Shown here: piece by piece, positions 32,415 through 43,111 of the stretch
How the letters are laid out: the number at the start of each line of letters is the position of its first letter
Position numbering within the stretch: the first letter of the stretch is position 1
Assembly: GCA_934045075.1 (NCBI GenBank)
Contig: OW203725.1
Span: 20,222,214-20,286,213, forward strand
Source: Yponomeuta sedellus
Lineage: Eukaryota; Arthropoda; Insecta; Lepidoptera; Yponomeutidae
Direction of reading: 5' to 3'
Length of the DNA stretch: 64,000 nucleotides
Made by a program: the position numbers and the translations under genes
Notes under the pieces: generated by a model
The model's input: only the letters and a program-made list of their open reading frames with translations
Database searches by the model: none
What the model was told of the DNA's origin: nothing

Positions 32415-33262
32415 AAAACACATAGGTCAGTCACTAGTGCCTGACTTGGCCCAAATGGTATAAAAAGCATTAATATTACTTCACAGCGCCATGTCAGGCA
32501 CTTTGTCAGGCACGCATGATACAAATTCCTCTCGCATTTTGGCGGGAACTGGCCATTGCTTCCACACGCAATGCGTTCGTAGCTCTCCGTAGTAGAGCTA
32601 CGAACGACCTCCGTTCGTAGGTCGACAGGACACTATGACAGTTGGCAAACTGTCATAGTGTCCTGTCGACCGAGTGTTGTGTTGTTCAGGTGCGGGCACC
32701 CCAACCAACCCAAACCAACCTAACTTTTGCATAGAATGTTTTAATTTTCAACATAGATATTTTTTGTAATTAATCATTGATCTAAATATAATATTTATCC
32801 TATAACTTGTGATTGTTCCTGTCAAAACATAAAATAATTTAAAAAACATCGTGTTTCATTAAGTTTTTCATTAAAATGTATAAAAAACTATGTTCAAGAA
32901 TTCAAAGTCGCAGGCCACGCCGAACATGTTTTGCTTGGGGCCGCGTCAGTCATTTCTAATAGTAAATAAGACTAAAAACGTGCCAGACGGCTCACTGCAC
33001 TCATTCAAATTTGACACTACAATGTCAGGCACCAATGACTGACACGGCTCAAACAGATATGTACCTGTCAGTCCTCGGTGACTGACATGGCAGTCTACGT
33101 GCTAATCTATAACATAAAAATGAATCGCTGAATGTGTTGAGCAGCTGAACCGATTTCGCTAATTCTTTTTTAGAATATTCCCTCGAGGATGGTTTTTACG
33201 GGGAGAAAAATTAAAGAACCGACTGTTACGCGGTACGAAGTTCGCTGGGTCAGCTAGTTTCA
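32415..33262. repeat. dispersed repeats around 'gtcaggcac' and a LINE-like tail
   Basis: 'tcagtcactagtgcctgac' (32427) is mirrored by 'gtcaggcaccaatgactga' (33027). 33100-33262 ends 'gaagttcgctgggtcagcta', a tail common in lepidopteran repeats and echoed at 52690-52725 and 53000-53015. Confidence 0.45.
32574..32671. repeat. two adjacent perfect hairpins
   Basis: Hairpin 1 has 13-bp arms 'cgttcgtagctct' (32574) and complement ending at 32606. Hairpin 2 has 24-bp arms 32620-32643 and 32648-32671 ('ggtcgacaggacactatgac' and on) with loop 'ggca'. Confidence 0.85.
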
Positions 33263-33625
33263 TATACTTTAACTTTTACTTGATTTATTGTCTTGTGAAA
33301 GGATAGATCATGTCATTTCTAATTAAATTCAATAATAAGAAACAATACACAATAATAATTATATTTTTATATTCAATTCAATGTACTCCAAAATTATTTG
33401 AAATGAAATGAATTGTATGAATCATAGTAAATAGATATATTTTAATGAATAATACATTATTAATTATTAAAGACGTTCAATGAGCTTTAAACTCAATTAA
33501 TTTAATTAGATGTTTTAAAGTTAGTTTGTATTTCAATTGTTAAAGAAACACATTTGGAATGTATGTTTGAACTGTCACCTTATAGTAGTAGAATAAAGAC
33601 TTTTTTATTTTTTTTATTTTATATT

Positions 33626-33774
33626 ATGCACATCGCGGATTGGCAATTTCAAGCACTGAGGTATATGACCACCCCTGGCGCTCAGATTTCTTCACGATTC
33701 TTTCCTTCACAGTTAGCGAGTAGTATTGCTCTATAACTTCACAAATATTCGTAACTTAGAAAACAAAGTCATTG
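33626..33774 (-). mobile_element. SINE-B, minus, partial
   Basis: 'cgcggattggcaatttcaag', 'gcgagtagtattgct' and 'acttagaaaacaaagtcatt' give the body in reverse; the head is missing. Confidence 0.75.
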
Positions 33775-34530
33775 GTGCAATCGGACTGAAATGAAATGAT
33801 ACGAAAAGGTTTTATTCAAAGTAGCGCAGATACTGCGGCTTAATGAACGTTACAAGTCAAACTAGATGTCCATTTCAAAATCTAGATCATTTTGGAAAAA
33901 AAATGGACAAAAAAACTCCAAACGTAGTCTTTTCAAATGCCTTAATTAACAGAGTTTACACAAATTTTATGACACTCATGCAATTTACATGCTTGAATTC
34001 CAGACATCATTGTCATATAAATAATCCTTAATATTATAGTAGCTCTTTTGGCACAAAGTGTACTTTACACATTTTTTGAACAGCGCTTCAGTCAAACTTA
34101 ATATATCTTCAGGGATTTTATTGTAGAAGCGTATAAAATGCTTCATGAAGGTTGTATTAACCTTTGCCAGCCTAAATCTTGAGATCAAAAGTTTATGTTT
34201 ATTTCTAGTATTTACATTGTATTGGCTACCTGCAGTTTTAAAGTTGCTAATATTTTTCCTGATATACATAATATTTTCAGAGATATACTGGCTGGTAACT
34301 GTCAGGATGTTTGTTTCTTTAAAGAATTCTCTTAAAGAATCTCTACTGCCTAGCCTATAGATGAATCTGATCGCTCTTTTCTGCAAGACGAAGATGTTCT
34401 CAATGTCCGCTGCCGTCCCCACAATATTATGCCATAGGACATAATACTATGGAAGTAACTTAAATAAACAAGCCTGGCAGTTGCGACGTCAGTTAGTTCC
34501 CTAATTCTTTTAACAGCATATTCGAACCCG
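33775..34530 (-). pseudogene. LINE-beta reverse transcriptase C-terminus
   Basis: Frame 34422-33985 encodes AADIENIFVLQKRAIRFIYR, LGSRDSLREFFKETNILTV and SYYNIKDYLYDNDVW, the C-terminal region of a Jockey-like LINE reverse transcriptase. Upstream, in another frame, are VKRIRELTDVATARL- and MSYGIILWG-like residues, so a frameshift splits it near 34425. The 3' UTR runs to about 33775. A second copy is at 53462-53890. Confidence 0.85.
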
Positions 34531-34610
34531 CGACCTCCCGAATGCTACCGCGATTCCCTCGTTCATTTCAGTGGGCTAGAAAAAAACATCTACGCGATTT
34601 AGCGAAAACG

Positions 34611-35204
34611 TTAAGCCGCTTAGGGGCGCTGACTAGCACCACCAATGGAATAACAATCGTAACTTGTTTTATAATACGTTTTTATCTAAAAGTGAACATG
34701 AGAAATCTTAACAACTGTGATAACTATTTTTAGAATCTACAGTCTAGAACCTAGGAACAGCACTCTAGTACTTTAATCGATTTCCGCCAAAAACGCCAGT
34801 CTTTAGCGGAAATCGATTAGTCCCAGGATATTTATACTACATTCTATTCTGTATGTTCTAAAAATATTTACCTCAGATATTAAGATTTCTCATGTATACT
34901 TTTTGACCAAAACGTATTATAAAATATAAATAAATAACTAAATAAATATTCATGAACATATTACACAGGTCTCGTTAGCCCTATACCAAGTACAACTAAA
35001 TGACTTGTGTTACAGGTGCTAACGCCAGGCTACCTCGACGATAGATTTAATACAATAAATACATAAATAACATCCAAGACCGGAAACAAACTAGAAAAGT
35101 TCGTTTCCTATTTTGACCCGGCCGGGGATCGAACCCGAGACCTTTAAACATGCTATGATTTGTATTCCATTGATGGCGCTAGTTGGCGCCCCTAAGCGCC
35201 TTAA
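34611..35204. mobile_element. fold-back inverted-repeat element
   Basis: Left arm ('taagccgcttaggggcgct' at 34612, 'acatgagaaatctta' near 34700) is mirrored on the right ('gatttctcatg' near 34885, 'ggcgcccctaagcg' near 35187). A perfect 14-bp hairpin (34774-34787 / 34806-34819, 'taatcgatttccgc') sits in the centre. SINE-C at 34937-35149 interrupts the right arm. Confidence 0.75.
34937..35149 (-). mobile_element. SINE-C inside the fold-back element
   Basis: 'catgaacatattacacaggt', 'gacccggccggggatcgaac'; the 5' head is truncated after 'gagacctttaaa'. It post-dates the fold-back element. Confidence 0.75.
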
Positions 35205-35371
35205 CGGACGAAGTTTCAATCAATTTGCTGCCTGTGACGCTACAAATCGATACCAATCGTCTGCAAATCAGGGCCGAGTTCCATAAAACTACGATTCGCA
35301 GTTTATTGCCACCACGCCGAAAGCCGTGGGTTCGATTTCCACTGGGGGCCATCGTACACATGTATAGTATT

Positions 35372-35430
35372 TTAGCTTTTAGAATATACCTCGGACTCTA
35401 GAGTAGGCTTCGGTTTTCGACAATTTTCGC
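35372..35430 (+). repeat. short dispersed repeat
   Basis: 'ttttagaatatacctcggac' and 'tctagagtaggcttcggttt' match 9558-9625. Confidence 0.65.
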
Positions 35431-35629
35431 CGGTATGTGTTATTGTAAACTATATTATTGTAAAGTGTCATTAAAAACCATTCACTAATTTTTACTAATT
35501 TGAGTTATCTCATAAAATAATGTGTGTAAGGGTCCTTATTACAAAAATAGTAAGATTTAATGAAAAAACTAAAAACTCTTTTTTTTTTTACTAAAGTAAC
35601 TTGATATTTAGCATTTTTAGAGAGCAATT

Positions 35630-35945
35630 TTTTTTTACGAAGCCCACTTGTGTTCCACAGCTGTACAAAGGGGAGGCCTTTGCTCAATTCAGTCCAGAGT
35701 TTTCGGTCCTGGGCCACCTCAGACCACTCCGGCAGATGGTCGTCGAGATCATCTCTCCACAGTCTTCTAGGCCGGCCTCGATTTCGATGTCCGTCGTGTG
35801 GCACCCACTCGACGGCGAGTTTCGCCCACCTATTCGGGTAGATCGCGTTCGAAATACCACACTACGCGCAAGGACCCGAATAATCGTCGTGGGTGTCCAG
35901 ACGGCGAAAGTACTGTGGAGCTGGGCTGCTCATGTCAGTCAAGTG
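35630..35945 (-). pseudogene. LINE-alpha reverse transcriptase C-terminus
   Basis: Encodes WAKLAVEWVPHDGHRNRGRP, RRLWRDDLDDHLPEWSEVAQ and DRKLWTELSKG, then QLWNT. A frameshift near 35835 separates it from the preceding WAAHVSQ-like end. It is the third copy of the 3896 and 13888 family. Confidence 0.85.
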
Positions 35946-35979
35946 CTATAACGATCCAAAAATATTTTATGTCTAGGTA

Positions 35980-36088
35980 TTTTTTTTATACACTAACCCG
36001 TGCTAAGGACAATTTTAAAAACCTAGTTAGAGGCTAAAAATTCCACCCCTGCCGGGACTCGAACCCGCGACCTCTGGCTAACCGTGCC
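35980..36088 (-). mobile_element. SINE-F, 5'-truncated
   Basis: 'cactaacccgtgctaaggac' to 'cgacctctggctaaccgtgc' in reverse orientation. Confidence 0.8.
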
Positions 36089-36486
36089 GTGATATTTTAA
36101 CTGTTTTATTTTCTGTTCTTCGCTAAGTTTCTCTACATTTTTTATGGTAAGTATACAAACAATTTCACTCCAATCTTTATAACTAAAAAAAGTTTGATGC
36201 CAGTTCCCGATTAGAGGTATGTACCTACTTACACTGCGTAGCAGAGTCGTGTTAACCGACTATGCAGTGTACATCGAATTGTCACAGTAAAAATATACTA
36301 GTAAGCGTGAGGATGCCTCATGTTAGAGGCGAAACGCGTCGCATATTTTCTCACACAAGTATTGGTATCGGAGGTGGTGTGTTCGTGTCTTGCTTCTGCT
36401 TGAAAAAGTGGGAGGGAGTGCGGTGCATTAACTAACCCCGTGGGGCTTGTAGGATTTTTGGCGGAATTTAACAAAGCAATAACATG

Positions 36487-36570
36487 ACCACACACACGCA
36501 TACACATACACACACACCCTCACACACACATACACACCCTTACATGCATACATACACACATACATAAATA
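36487..36570. repeat. (CA)n-rich microsatellite
   Basis: Imperfect 'acacacac' / 'catacata' run. Confidence 0.9.
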
Positions 36571-36976
36571 CTAAAGCGGTCTCATTAATAAGATTTATAG
36601 TACAGATTGTTACAATGTAATAGTTTGTTAAAGACTCTTATGATACAGGTTATCGCCTACTTTAAGAGTTAGAGTTAACCTACCTTATGTACATTTTCAA
36701 ACTAATTACTTGTAAAATTGTTATGTTTTACTTGTTTATGTTTTTTATCTACCTTTACTGGTGAAATATTCACATTTTTTTACAGTAGGTAAACATAAAT
36801 ATAGTAGTTTTATGAAACCGGCCCCGATGGGGCACTTGGCCACTCAGTGGGAAAATCTGCTCGGGCAATGCTCCTTGGGACGGAAATTGGCCCAAAGTAC
36901 CTATTACTCTCATTACATAGATTGATCGAGAAATTTGTTGCAATTTAATTCTTCCTCCTTAGTTTGTTAGAACTGA

Positions 36977-37365
36977 AATTTTCCGCACTTAGGCTCATAG
37001 TTGGACCATTGTACGTAGCAAGCGCTAAGGTATGTTAAGTCTTCAGACACTAAGGTTTCCTCACGATGTTTTCCTTCACGGCTAGCTAGTGGTATTGCTA
37101 CTATGAGTTCACAAGTGTACTTTATTATACTTTATTGCACACAAAAAATACAAAAAAGAAATACAATGCAAGGAAATACATGTACAAAGGAGAGCTTATC
37201 TCTGTAAGAGTCTTCCAGCAAACCTTGGGGAGTCGGAGTGGAGATGTGAAACGGGTCTATGCACGTGCACAACATACACAACATACTTAATACAGTGTGC
37301 GTAACTTAGAAAACAAAGTCATTGGTACATGCCGGGATTCGAACCCACGACGTCCTGATTGAGAA
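36977..37365 (-). mobile_element. SINE-B, minus, split by a LINE tail
   Basis: 'cgcacttaggctcatagttg' to 'tatgagttcacaag', then a LINE-tail insertion (about 37119-37302, 'actttattgcacacaaaaaa'), then 'aacttagaaaacaaagtcat' and head 'gggattcgaacccacgac'. Confidence 0.75.
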
Positions 37366-37568
37366 CGTTTGAGACGTCCTCATTTAGATGAATATTAAAA
37401 GCGAAAATGGAACTGTATTTATACTTAAGAAAGGTAATGCAAATTTTTAAGACCACTTTGCACAGCATTTTAGTAAACTGCTACGTAAAAAAATTGAGAT
37501 GATAAATTGAGTTACTATTTTAACAGAAATTGTCGCGCGTACTCGTAACAGTAGTTCTGCACACGCAG

Positions 37569-37873
37569 AGTGCTTAGTGCGAGTTTGACAGATCCAATCG
37601 AATAACTTTACTACCGCGTTAATCGAGCATTGAGTAGTGAGTATGAGTAAGTTAACCGTTCGAACTGGCAAAACGCTGTCACAGTCCAACTCGTACTCGC
37701 GTTTATTCGTGTTTTGGCTGGTAAACGTGTTCACTTCTCAACGTAAACAATTACAACTCGCACTCAGCAATTTTAATTTCCAAACTTGTCGCTAGGTGGC
37801 GCTTCCTCGATGCCATAGAAATATGAGTTTACGTTAACGAGAACGAGTCGTTAAAAAACTCGCACTAAGCACT
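37569..37873. mobile_element. MITE with 'agtgcttagtgcgag' ends, copy 1
   Basis: Ends 'agtgcttagtgcgag' and its complement enclose about 305 bp of noncoding DNA with internal 'aactcgcactcagc'. Nearly identical to 56491-56801. Flanks CAG/TAG could be a 3-bp target duplication. Confidence 0.85.
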
Positions 37874-37929
37874 TAGATGTCTTGGAGAAACACGTTTTAA
37901 AAAACAGTCAATTACTTCTATATTTATTT

Positions 37930-38125
37930 GTAACCCACGCCTAAATTTTCTCACTCTAGGACACGGGCCTTCTCTTAGATAGAGAGTATGGACTTAGTTA
38001 CCACTAGAACTTGCCGCGGATCGGCAATTTGAACCGTTAAAGTATTTGAACATCTCAGAAGCCAACAGCAACTCAGGTTTTCTCAATGTTTTCCTTCAAA
38101 GTTAGCAAAGTTCACCATTAGCGTT
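37930..38125 (-). mobile_element. SINE-B body, minus, diverged
   Basis: 'acacgggccttctctta', 'gccgcggatcggcaatttga' and 'tctcaatgttttccttca' give the body order in reverse. Confidence 0.6.
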
Positions 38126-38760
38126 AGTCCCTTCACGCTTATATACGAAACCTATAGTTAATTACTTTAAAACATTTCTTCGTCTAATTAGTCCTACTAA
38201 GAAACAGCATTATAATTTTTCAACCTGCGTTTTTTTACGAAAAGCATAATACCAACTTTTTCAACCTTAATTATAAAACTTAGGCTGAAAAAAATAATTC
38301 GCTTTCCGCGCTACCTTTGAAAGTAAGTATTCTCGGCAGATTCTCGGCGTATTTGGAAAAACAATAATTTGTCTAGACTCCAGACGTCTGGAGTTTGTCT
38401 TACAGCCTCACTTGTTGCTTATATTGCTGTCTGAAAACGCAAACAAAACCTTGTTTTGTAGGTAAATAAGTAAACAGTTATGGGATTAGGAACGTAGTTA
38501 CGTAAAAAAGAAGTAAGTCGCTTTCAGCGCCTTGAATACGTAACTTTCACGTATACATCTGTGTGCGAAAGCGGAGTGTTTTCTTAGCACTGCTGTATAG
38601 AAATGAATAAGCCATAATATGTACCACACATAGTGGATACCGCATTTCAGTGGATATCCGATACGTGACAGTAATATCAAGTCATATAATTGTACCACAA
38701 AGTCCAGTAGATATTTAGTTTTTGCACACAGACTTATACCCACCACTTACTTATACTGTC

Positions 38761-38853
38761 ATCCGGGACCACGGCACATGAAAAAGTGCCGAAACGTTGG
38801 AAAATTGTAAGAAATGTAATAAACGAGCATAAATCCGTATAAAAACAGTTTTA
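38761..38853 (+). repeat. 'gaaaaagtgccgaaacgt' repeat
   Basis: Single-arm copy of the 5304 palindromic family, ending 'aaatccgtataaaaacagtt'. Confidence 0.65.
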
Positions 38854-38859
38854 TAAGTA

Positions 38860-40160
38860 AGTGTTTTAAAATACGCGCCGTGCAACAAGATCGCTAAAAG
38901 TTAAGCGTCCACTGCGTGCCCCAAAAACAAATATTGATTTTCTGGCAAACGGTTATGGATACAATAGCTTATTTTAGTGTAAAGCATGCATAACTTTGGG
39001 TCCACAGTCACTATTGTTACACTCTGTAGATGAAACGACATGGTTACCTAATTATCTATTTTATATCTGCCATCAACTAGTAGTTTGTAGTCTTTAACAG
39101 ATTCTGGGCACTTTTTTAAATTCGGTGTCGCTTTATGCGTTTTATGTTTATGTACATGTTTAGTAGGTCACATCGTACGGTAACTTTACCTAATAAATAA
39201 GTAGTTAGAAAACACACCTGCCTAGCCAAAGCAGAGCTGAACAAACAAGGGAGATTTCCTAACAACCTGCGAACGAGGCATTTGTTGTTAGAAGCCTACA
39301 TGGAGGTTGGAAGCCTTTTCTGTGGAGGACGCATATTCAACCAAGACCCTGCAAGTTTCAGTTGAACCAACTGGAGAAGATTAATTTATTTCATGGTTAT
39401 CTATGACAAAGCGTAATTTCTGCAAGCTGGGGAGATGGTAAATTTTTTTCAAGTTTCTGGCTTCCAGCCGCGATTTAAATGTTGACTAAAATCTAAGTTT
39501 GGAGTTTTTTTCTCCAATATGATCTAGATTTGCACCCAAGTTAACGCACTGATCTTAGGAGCGCTGATTTTCAGCCACTACCCACTAAAAACTGGCTAAA
39601 AACTAAACTTACATCATTGAATTTTGAATTTAAATTCAATGCTTAGTTTTAGGAAAACTTAGTTACCCAACTTACAATATAAATTTGTACCCAGAATAAA
39701 CGTTTTATAGCATACGGTATACACAACTACTTATGTTATAATAATACACATACATACATAACCTCACGCCTGTATCCCAGAGGGGTAGGCAGAGACCAGG
39801 GACTGCCACTTGCCACGATCCTGACAAATCACCTTCGCTTCATCAACGTTAATAAGTCGTTGCATGCACGCACACCGGTTCCGGGTACTTTTTATCTTTC
39901 CCTTTGCTAGCACATCCCCTATCTGGTCGATAATAATATGAATAAATATTATGTTTTACATATAACAACAAAAGTATTTAGAAAGAAAAGAAAAAAAGAC
40001 ATTTATTATACCACCAAGACACATCACAGAAACAAAAAACCAGACAATTAACACAACATGAACACTACAGAAATAAACCAAATATACCAATAAACGAAAC
40101 AAAAAACAGACATAGGTTTCGCCTGTGGTGTGATTTGCCATGCTCATACATACTTTTAGA
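38860..40160. other. mostly unassigned
   Basis: 39760-39905 carries 'agaggggtaggcagagacc' and 'gccacttgccacgatcctga', pieces also found near 10145 and 6890, so it is a dispersed repeat. Nothing else recognised. Confidence 0.4.
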
Positions 40161-40265
40161 TTAAACGGGTCTAATTGCGATTATTTACTAGGTAAAAATT
40201 CAGTCTACCCTACCACGGCAACTGCAACGCTACCGAAATGTCGGGAATTAAGGTAATTACGTTTT

Positions 40266-40443
40266 AAAAACCTATTTAGAGGCTAAAAATTTCACCCATG
40301 CCGGGATTTGAACCCGCAACCTCTGGCACGGATAGCCAGAGGTTACGGGTTCGAATCCCGGCATTGGTGAAATTTTTAGCCTCTAAATAGGTTTTTAAAT
40401 TTGCTCCTTAGCACGGGTTAGTGCATTAAAAATAAAAATAGTA
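40266..40443 (+). mobile_element. SINE-F fold-back copy with 12-bp duplication
   Basis: Left half 'acctatttagaggctaaaaa' mirrors right half 'tttttagcctctaaataggt'; the arms meet in the tRNA-like anticodon region 'ggcacggatagcc'. TAATTACGTTTT at 40254-40265 and 40444-40455. Confidence 0.9.
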
Positions 40444-40458
40444 TAATTACGTTTTACC

Positions 40459-40553
40459 AACCCGGACTCGGCCCCCGTGTTGGAGTATGGCCTAAGCTTC
40501 CTCCGATGCAGGCAGAGACCCGTGCCCCAGCAGTGGGGACTTACAAAGGGTTG
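40459..40553 (+). mobile_element. SINE-5S tail fragment
   Basis: 'aacccggactcggcccccgt' to 'cagtggggacttacaaaggg'. It is bordered by 'attacgttttac' and 'actacgtttcac', a probable mutated duplication. Confidence 0.8.
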
Positions 40554-40628
40554 AAATCAACTTCAACAACAACTACGTTTCACCTAATAAAATAATCGCG
40601 ATTAGACCCGTTTGATCTACAACAATAT

Positions 40629-40800
40629 CTTCTTCTTCTTCAGGCTATATTAGTCCACTGCTGGACATAGACCTCCCCTAATGAGCGCCACAGCGCAAGG
40701 TCGTGCCATCATTAGGGGGTAATGCCCATAATCCCCACGCTGGGCATGCGGGTTTGAGATCACAGTTTGGTGCTGCAGGGGGCGCAGAAGCCCACCCCCC
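40629..40800 (-). pseudogene. LINE-epsilon 3' end
   Basis: The minus strand encodes ALWRSLGEVYVQQWTNIA then stop, a reverse transcriptase C-terminus, followed by a 'gaagaagaag' tail. Copies: 44490-44765, 57007-57150 and 61253-61405, all in this orientation. Confidence 0.8.
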
Positions 40801-40869
40801 GGTTTGTGTCACACACAACAGAATAAGAACAATATATTATTATACAATGTATTTTACTTCCACTTACTT

Positions 40870-41110
40870 ATAATAGGTTGCGACCTCGGTCACCCACGTC
40901 GGACAGTGAGTTCCCAAGCCAGCCGCATCCAGCTGAGTTCCTTTCCCCGCATCCGGAGCTCGGGCGCGCAGATCGATAGTCGGTCTCCGCGCAGCATCTC
41001 GCAGCGATAACAACACGCGACAGACTCAACTCCACACGTGGCTAGGCCCGGAACTAACAAGCTTTAGAAGGCCACTGGCCCCCGATTGGCTGGGCGAAAC
41101 TTGGGGTGAC
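40870..41110 (-). promoter_or_regulatory. GC-rich island, possible first exon
   Basis: GC-rich against AT-rich surroundings and not seen elsewhere in the window. It has 'cagccaatc' (CCAAT, minus) near 41090, an E-box cacgtg near 41034, and on the minus strand a donor-like AA|GTAAGTGG near 40871. No long frame. It could be an untranslated first exon or an unrelated GC-rich repeat. Confidence 0.3.
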
Positions 41111-41204
41111 CAGACAACGGTACTTACGCCTGAGTGAAACTGTGTTGCATACTGCCTCGCAGCTGTTACGTAATACGTGAGAGACGTTAGTTAGACCTGA
41201 GAAG

Positions 41205-42255
41205 CACTCGTAGCCTAGCCCAATTGAGTGACTGGAATCAATCACTCGGCTCGGTGCAGGATGGGTGACCATCCCGCGACTACCGCTAGTGGCATTTTTT
41301 CCGAGCGCTTCCGTGCTTCGCAAGGCACGTTAAGCCGCCGCGTCGGTGCCGGCTATCATGTAATGACAGTCGTTAAGCCAAGTCAGAGGCCGTATGGGCG
41401 CCTTGATAACTTCTGACAGTAAAACTCGCCACTGTCTTACAATCCTCCACCAACCCGGTCTTGGCACACGTGGTGGAGTATGGCCTAACCTTCCTGTGAT
41501 GCAGGAAGGAGCCCGTGCCTAAAGCTCGCCACTGTCTTACCACCCTCCACTAACCTGGTCTTGACCGACGTGGTGGAGTATGGCCTAACCTTCCTGTGAT
41601 GCAGGAAGGAGCCCGTGCCTAAAGCTCGCCACTGTCTTACCACCCTCCACTAACCTGGTCTTGACCCACGTGGTGGAGTATGGCCTAACCTTACTGTGAT
41701 GCAGGAAGGAGCCCGTGCCTAAAGCTCGCCACTGTCTTACCACCCTCCACTAACCTGGTCTTGACCCACGTGGTGGAGTATAACCTAACCTTCCTGTGAT
41801 GCAGGAAGGAGCCCGTGCCTAAAGCTCGCCACTGTCTTACCACCCTCCACTAACCTGGTCTTGACCCACGTGGTGGAGTATGGCCTAACCCTCCTGTGAT
41901 GCAGGAAGGAGTCCGTGCCTAAAGCTCGCCACTGTCTTACCACCCTCCACTAACCTGGTCTTGACCCACGTGGTGGAGTATGGCCTAACCTTCTTGTGAT
42001 GCAGGAAGGAGCCCGTGCCTAAAGCTCGCCACTGTCTTACCACCCTCCACTAACCTGGTCTTGACCCACGTGGTGGAGTATGGCCTAACCTTCCTGTGAT
42101 GCAGGAAGGAGCCCGTGCCTAAAGCTCGCCACTGTCTTACCACCCTCCACTAACCTGGTCTTGACCCACGTGGTGGAGTATGGCCTAACCTTCCTGTGAT
42201 GCAGGAAGGAGCCCGTGCCGCAGCAGTGGGGGCATACAAAGGGTTGATATCGAAT
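41205..42255 (+). mobile_element. SINE-5S with expanded interior
   Basis: Head 'gagtgactggaatcaatcac' and 'aggatgggtgaccatcccg', body to 41420, then eight 100-bp units, then the normal tail 'gcagcagtgggggcatacaa'. One SINE copy has thus grown from about 360 bp to over 1 kb. Confidence 0.9.
41421..42220 (+). repeat. 8 x 100-bp tandem array
   Basis: Units start at 41421, 41521, 41621, 41721, 41821, 41921, 42021 and 42121, exactly 100 bp each. Unit 1 keeps SINE-type 'caatcctccaccaacccggt'; units 2-8 share derived 'ccaccctccactaacctggt'. Very few differences separate units 2-8, so the expansion is recent. Confidence 0.97.
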
Positions 42256-42378
42256 GATTCTATAACTTTATAAATGTACATAACTTAGGAAACAAAGACG
42301 TTGGTACATGCTGGAATTTAACCCACGAGCTCCCGATTCAGAAGCCTTCGTTCTACCGCTCCGCTATGACTGCTATTC
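42256..42378 (-). mobile_element. SINE-B head, minus
   Basis: 'aacttaggaaacaaagacgt', 'catgctggaatttaacccac', 'ctaccgctccgctatgact' give body start, box B and box A in reverse. Confidence 0.75.
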
Positions 42379-42520
42379 GTGAGACGGGTGTAGTAATAGA
42401 GTGGAGATCGCGTCTGTGGAGATCAATGAAACTGTTGACTCTACTTAGTACTGAGTAATCAAATGAAGGCAAAACATTGCAAGAAGAAGCAGTACATTTA
42501 TTTGCAACAACTGTCACATA

Positions 42521-42670
42521 ATTATATTCTTTTTAATGCACTAACCATTGCTAAGTCAATTTTAAAAACCTATTTAGAGGCTAAAAATTCCACCCATGCC
42601 GGGACTCGAGCCCGCGACCTCTGGCTAACCTTAGCCTCTAAATAAGATATCAAACCTTAGCCTCTAATAA
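42521..42670 (-). mobile_element. SINE-F fold-back copy, 12-bp duplication (1 mismatch)
   Basis: Left part is the inverted 3' end through the tRNA-like segment; the right part is 'agcctctaaataa' and 'agcctctaataaa'. AACTGTCACATA at 42509-42520 and AACTGCCACATA at 42671-42682. Confidence 0.8.
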
Positions 42671-42926
42671 AACTGCCACATACACAAAGGTAAGTACAAT
42701 GAAATAAATATGACAATTTTTTTACAAAAAGACAGACATTAATAGATAGAAATACACTTAAATAGACAAAACGCTACATGTATGCCTCTGCAAAAGGCAA
42801 ATGATTCAGCGATGTGCTAAGGGTCTGGGCCCTCAGCCGCTTTTCCGCAGCCGGTTTTCTGCTAGCGCCAGACGTCAAACAAGCGTTTTAGTTTGTACAC
42901 TGTTTTAGTTAAACAATCATTATAAA

Positions 42927-43098
42927 TTTAATATATTCTTTTCATTTAATGCACTAACCCGTAAAGAGGTTCGAAATTTCACTGATGCCGGTGAGTCGCC
43001 CATTAGTTCAGCTGGAAAGAGCGCTGGCACGGATAGCCGGGGTCGCGGGTTCGAATCCCGGCATGGTTAGAATTTTTGGCCTCTAAATAGGTTTTTGA
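42927..43098 (+). mobile_element. SINE-F fold-back copy with 12-bp duplication
   Basis: Short inverted 3' end ('tttaatgcactaacccgt') then forward 'aaagaggttcgaaatttcac', tRNA-like 'cattagttcagctggaaag', end 'cctctaaataggttttt'. AATCATTATAAA at 42915-42926 and 43099-43110. Confidence 0.9.
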
Positions 43099-43111
43099 AA
43101 TCATTATAAAC

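Larger units (their letters stand above)
40163..40613. mobile_element. MITE (2200 family) carrying two nested SINEs
   Basis: Outer ends 'aaacgggtctaattgcgatt' and 'aatcgcgattagacccgttt'. Inside are a SINE-F fold-back (40266-40443) and a SINE-5S tail (40459-40553). Confidence 0.85.

Noticed and set aside
35183..35401. Small gene with 'gggttcgatttcc'
   Set aside because: Fragment of a tRNA-like repeat next to the fold-back element; no coding signal.
41421..42220. CRISPR-like regular repeats
   Set aside because: Units are contiguous with no spacers and derive from a SINE in a eukaryotic genome.
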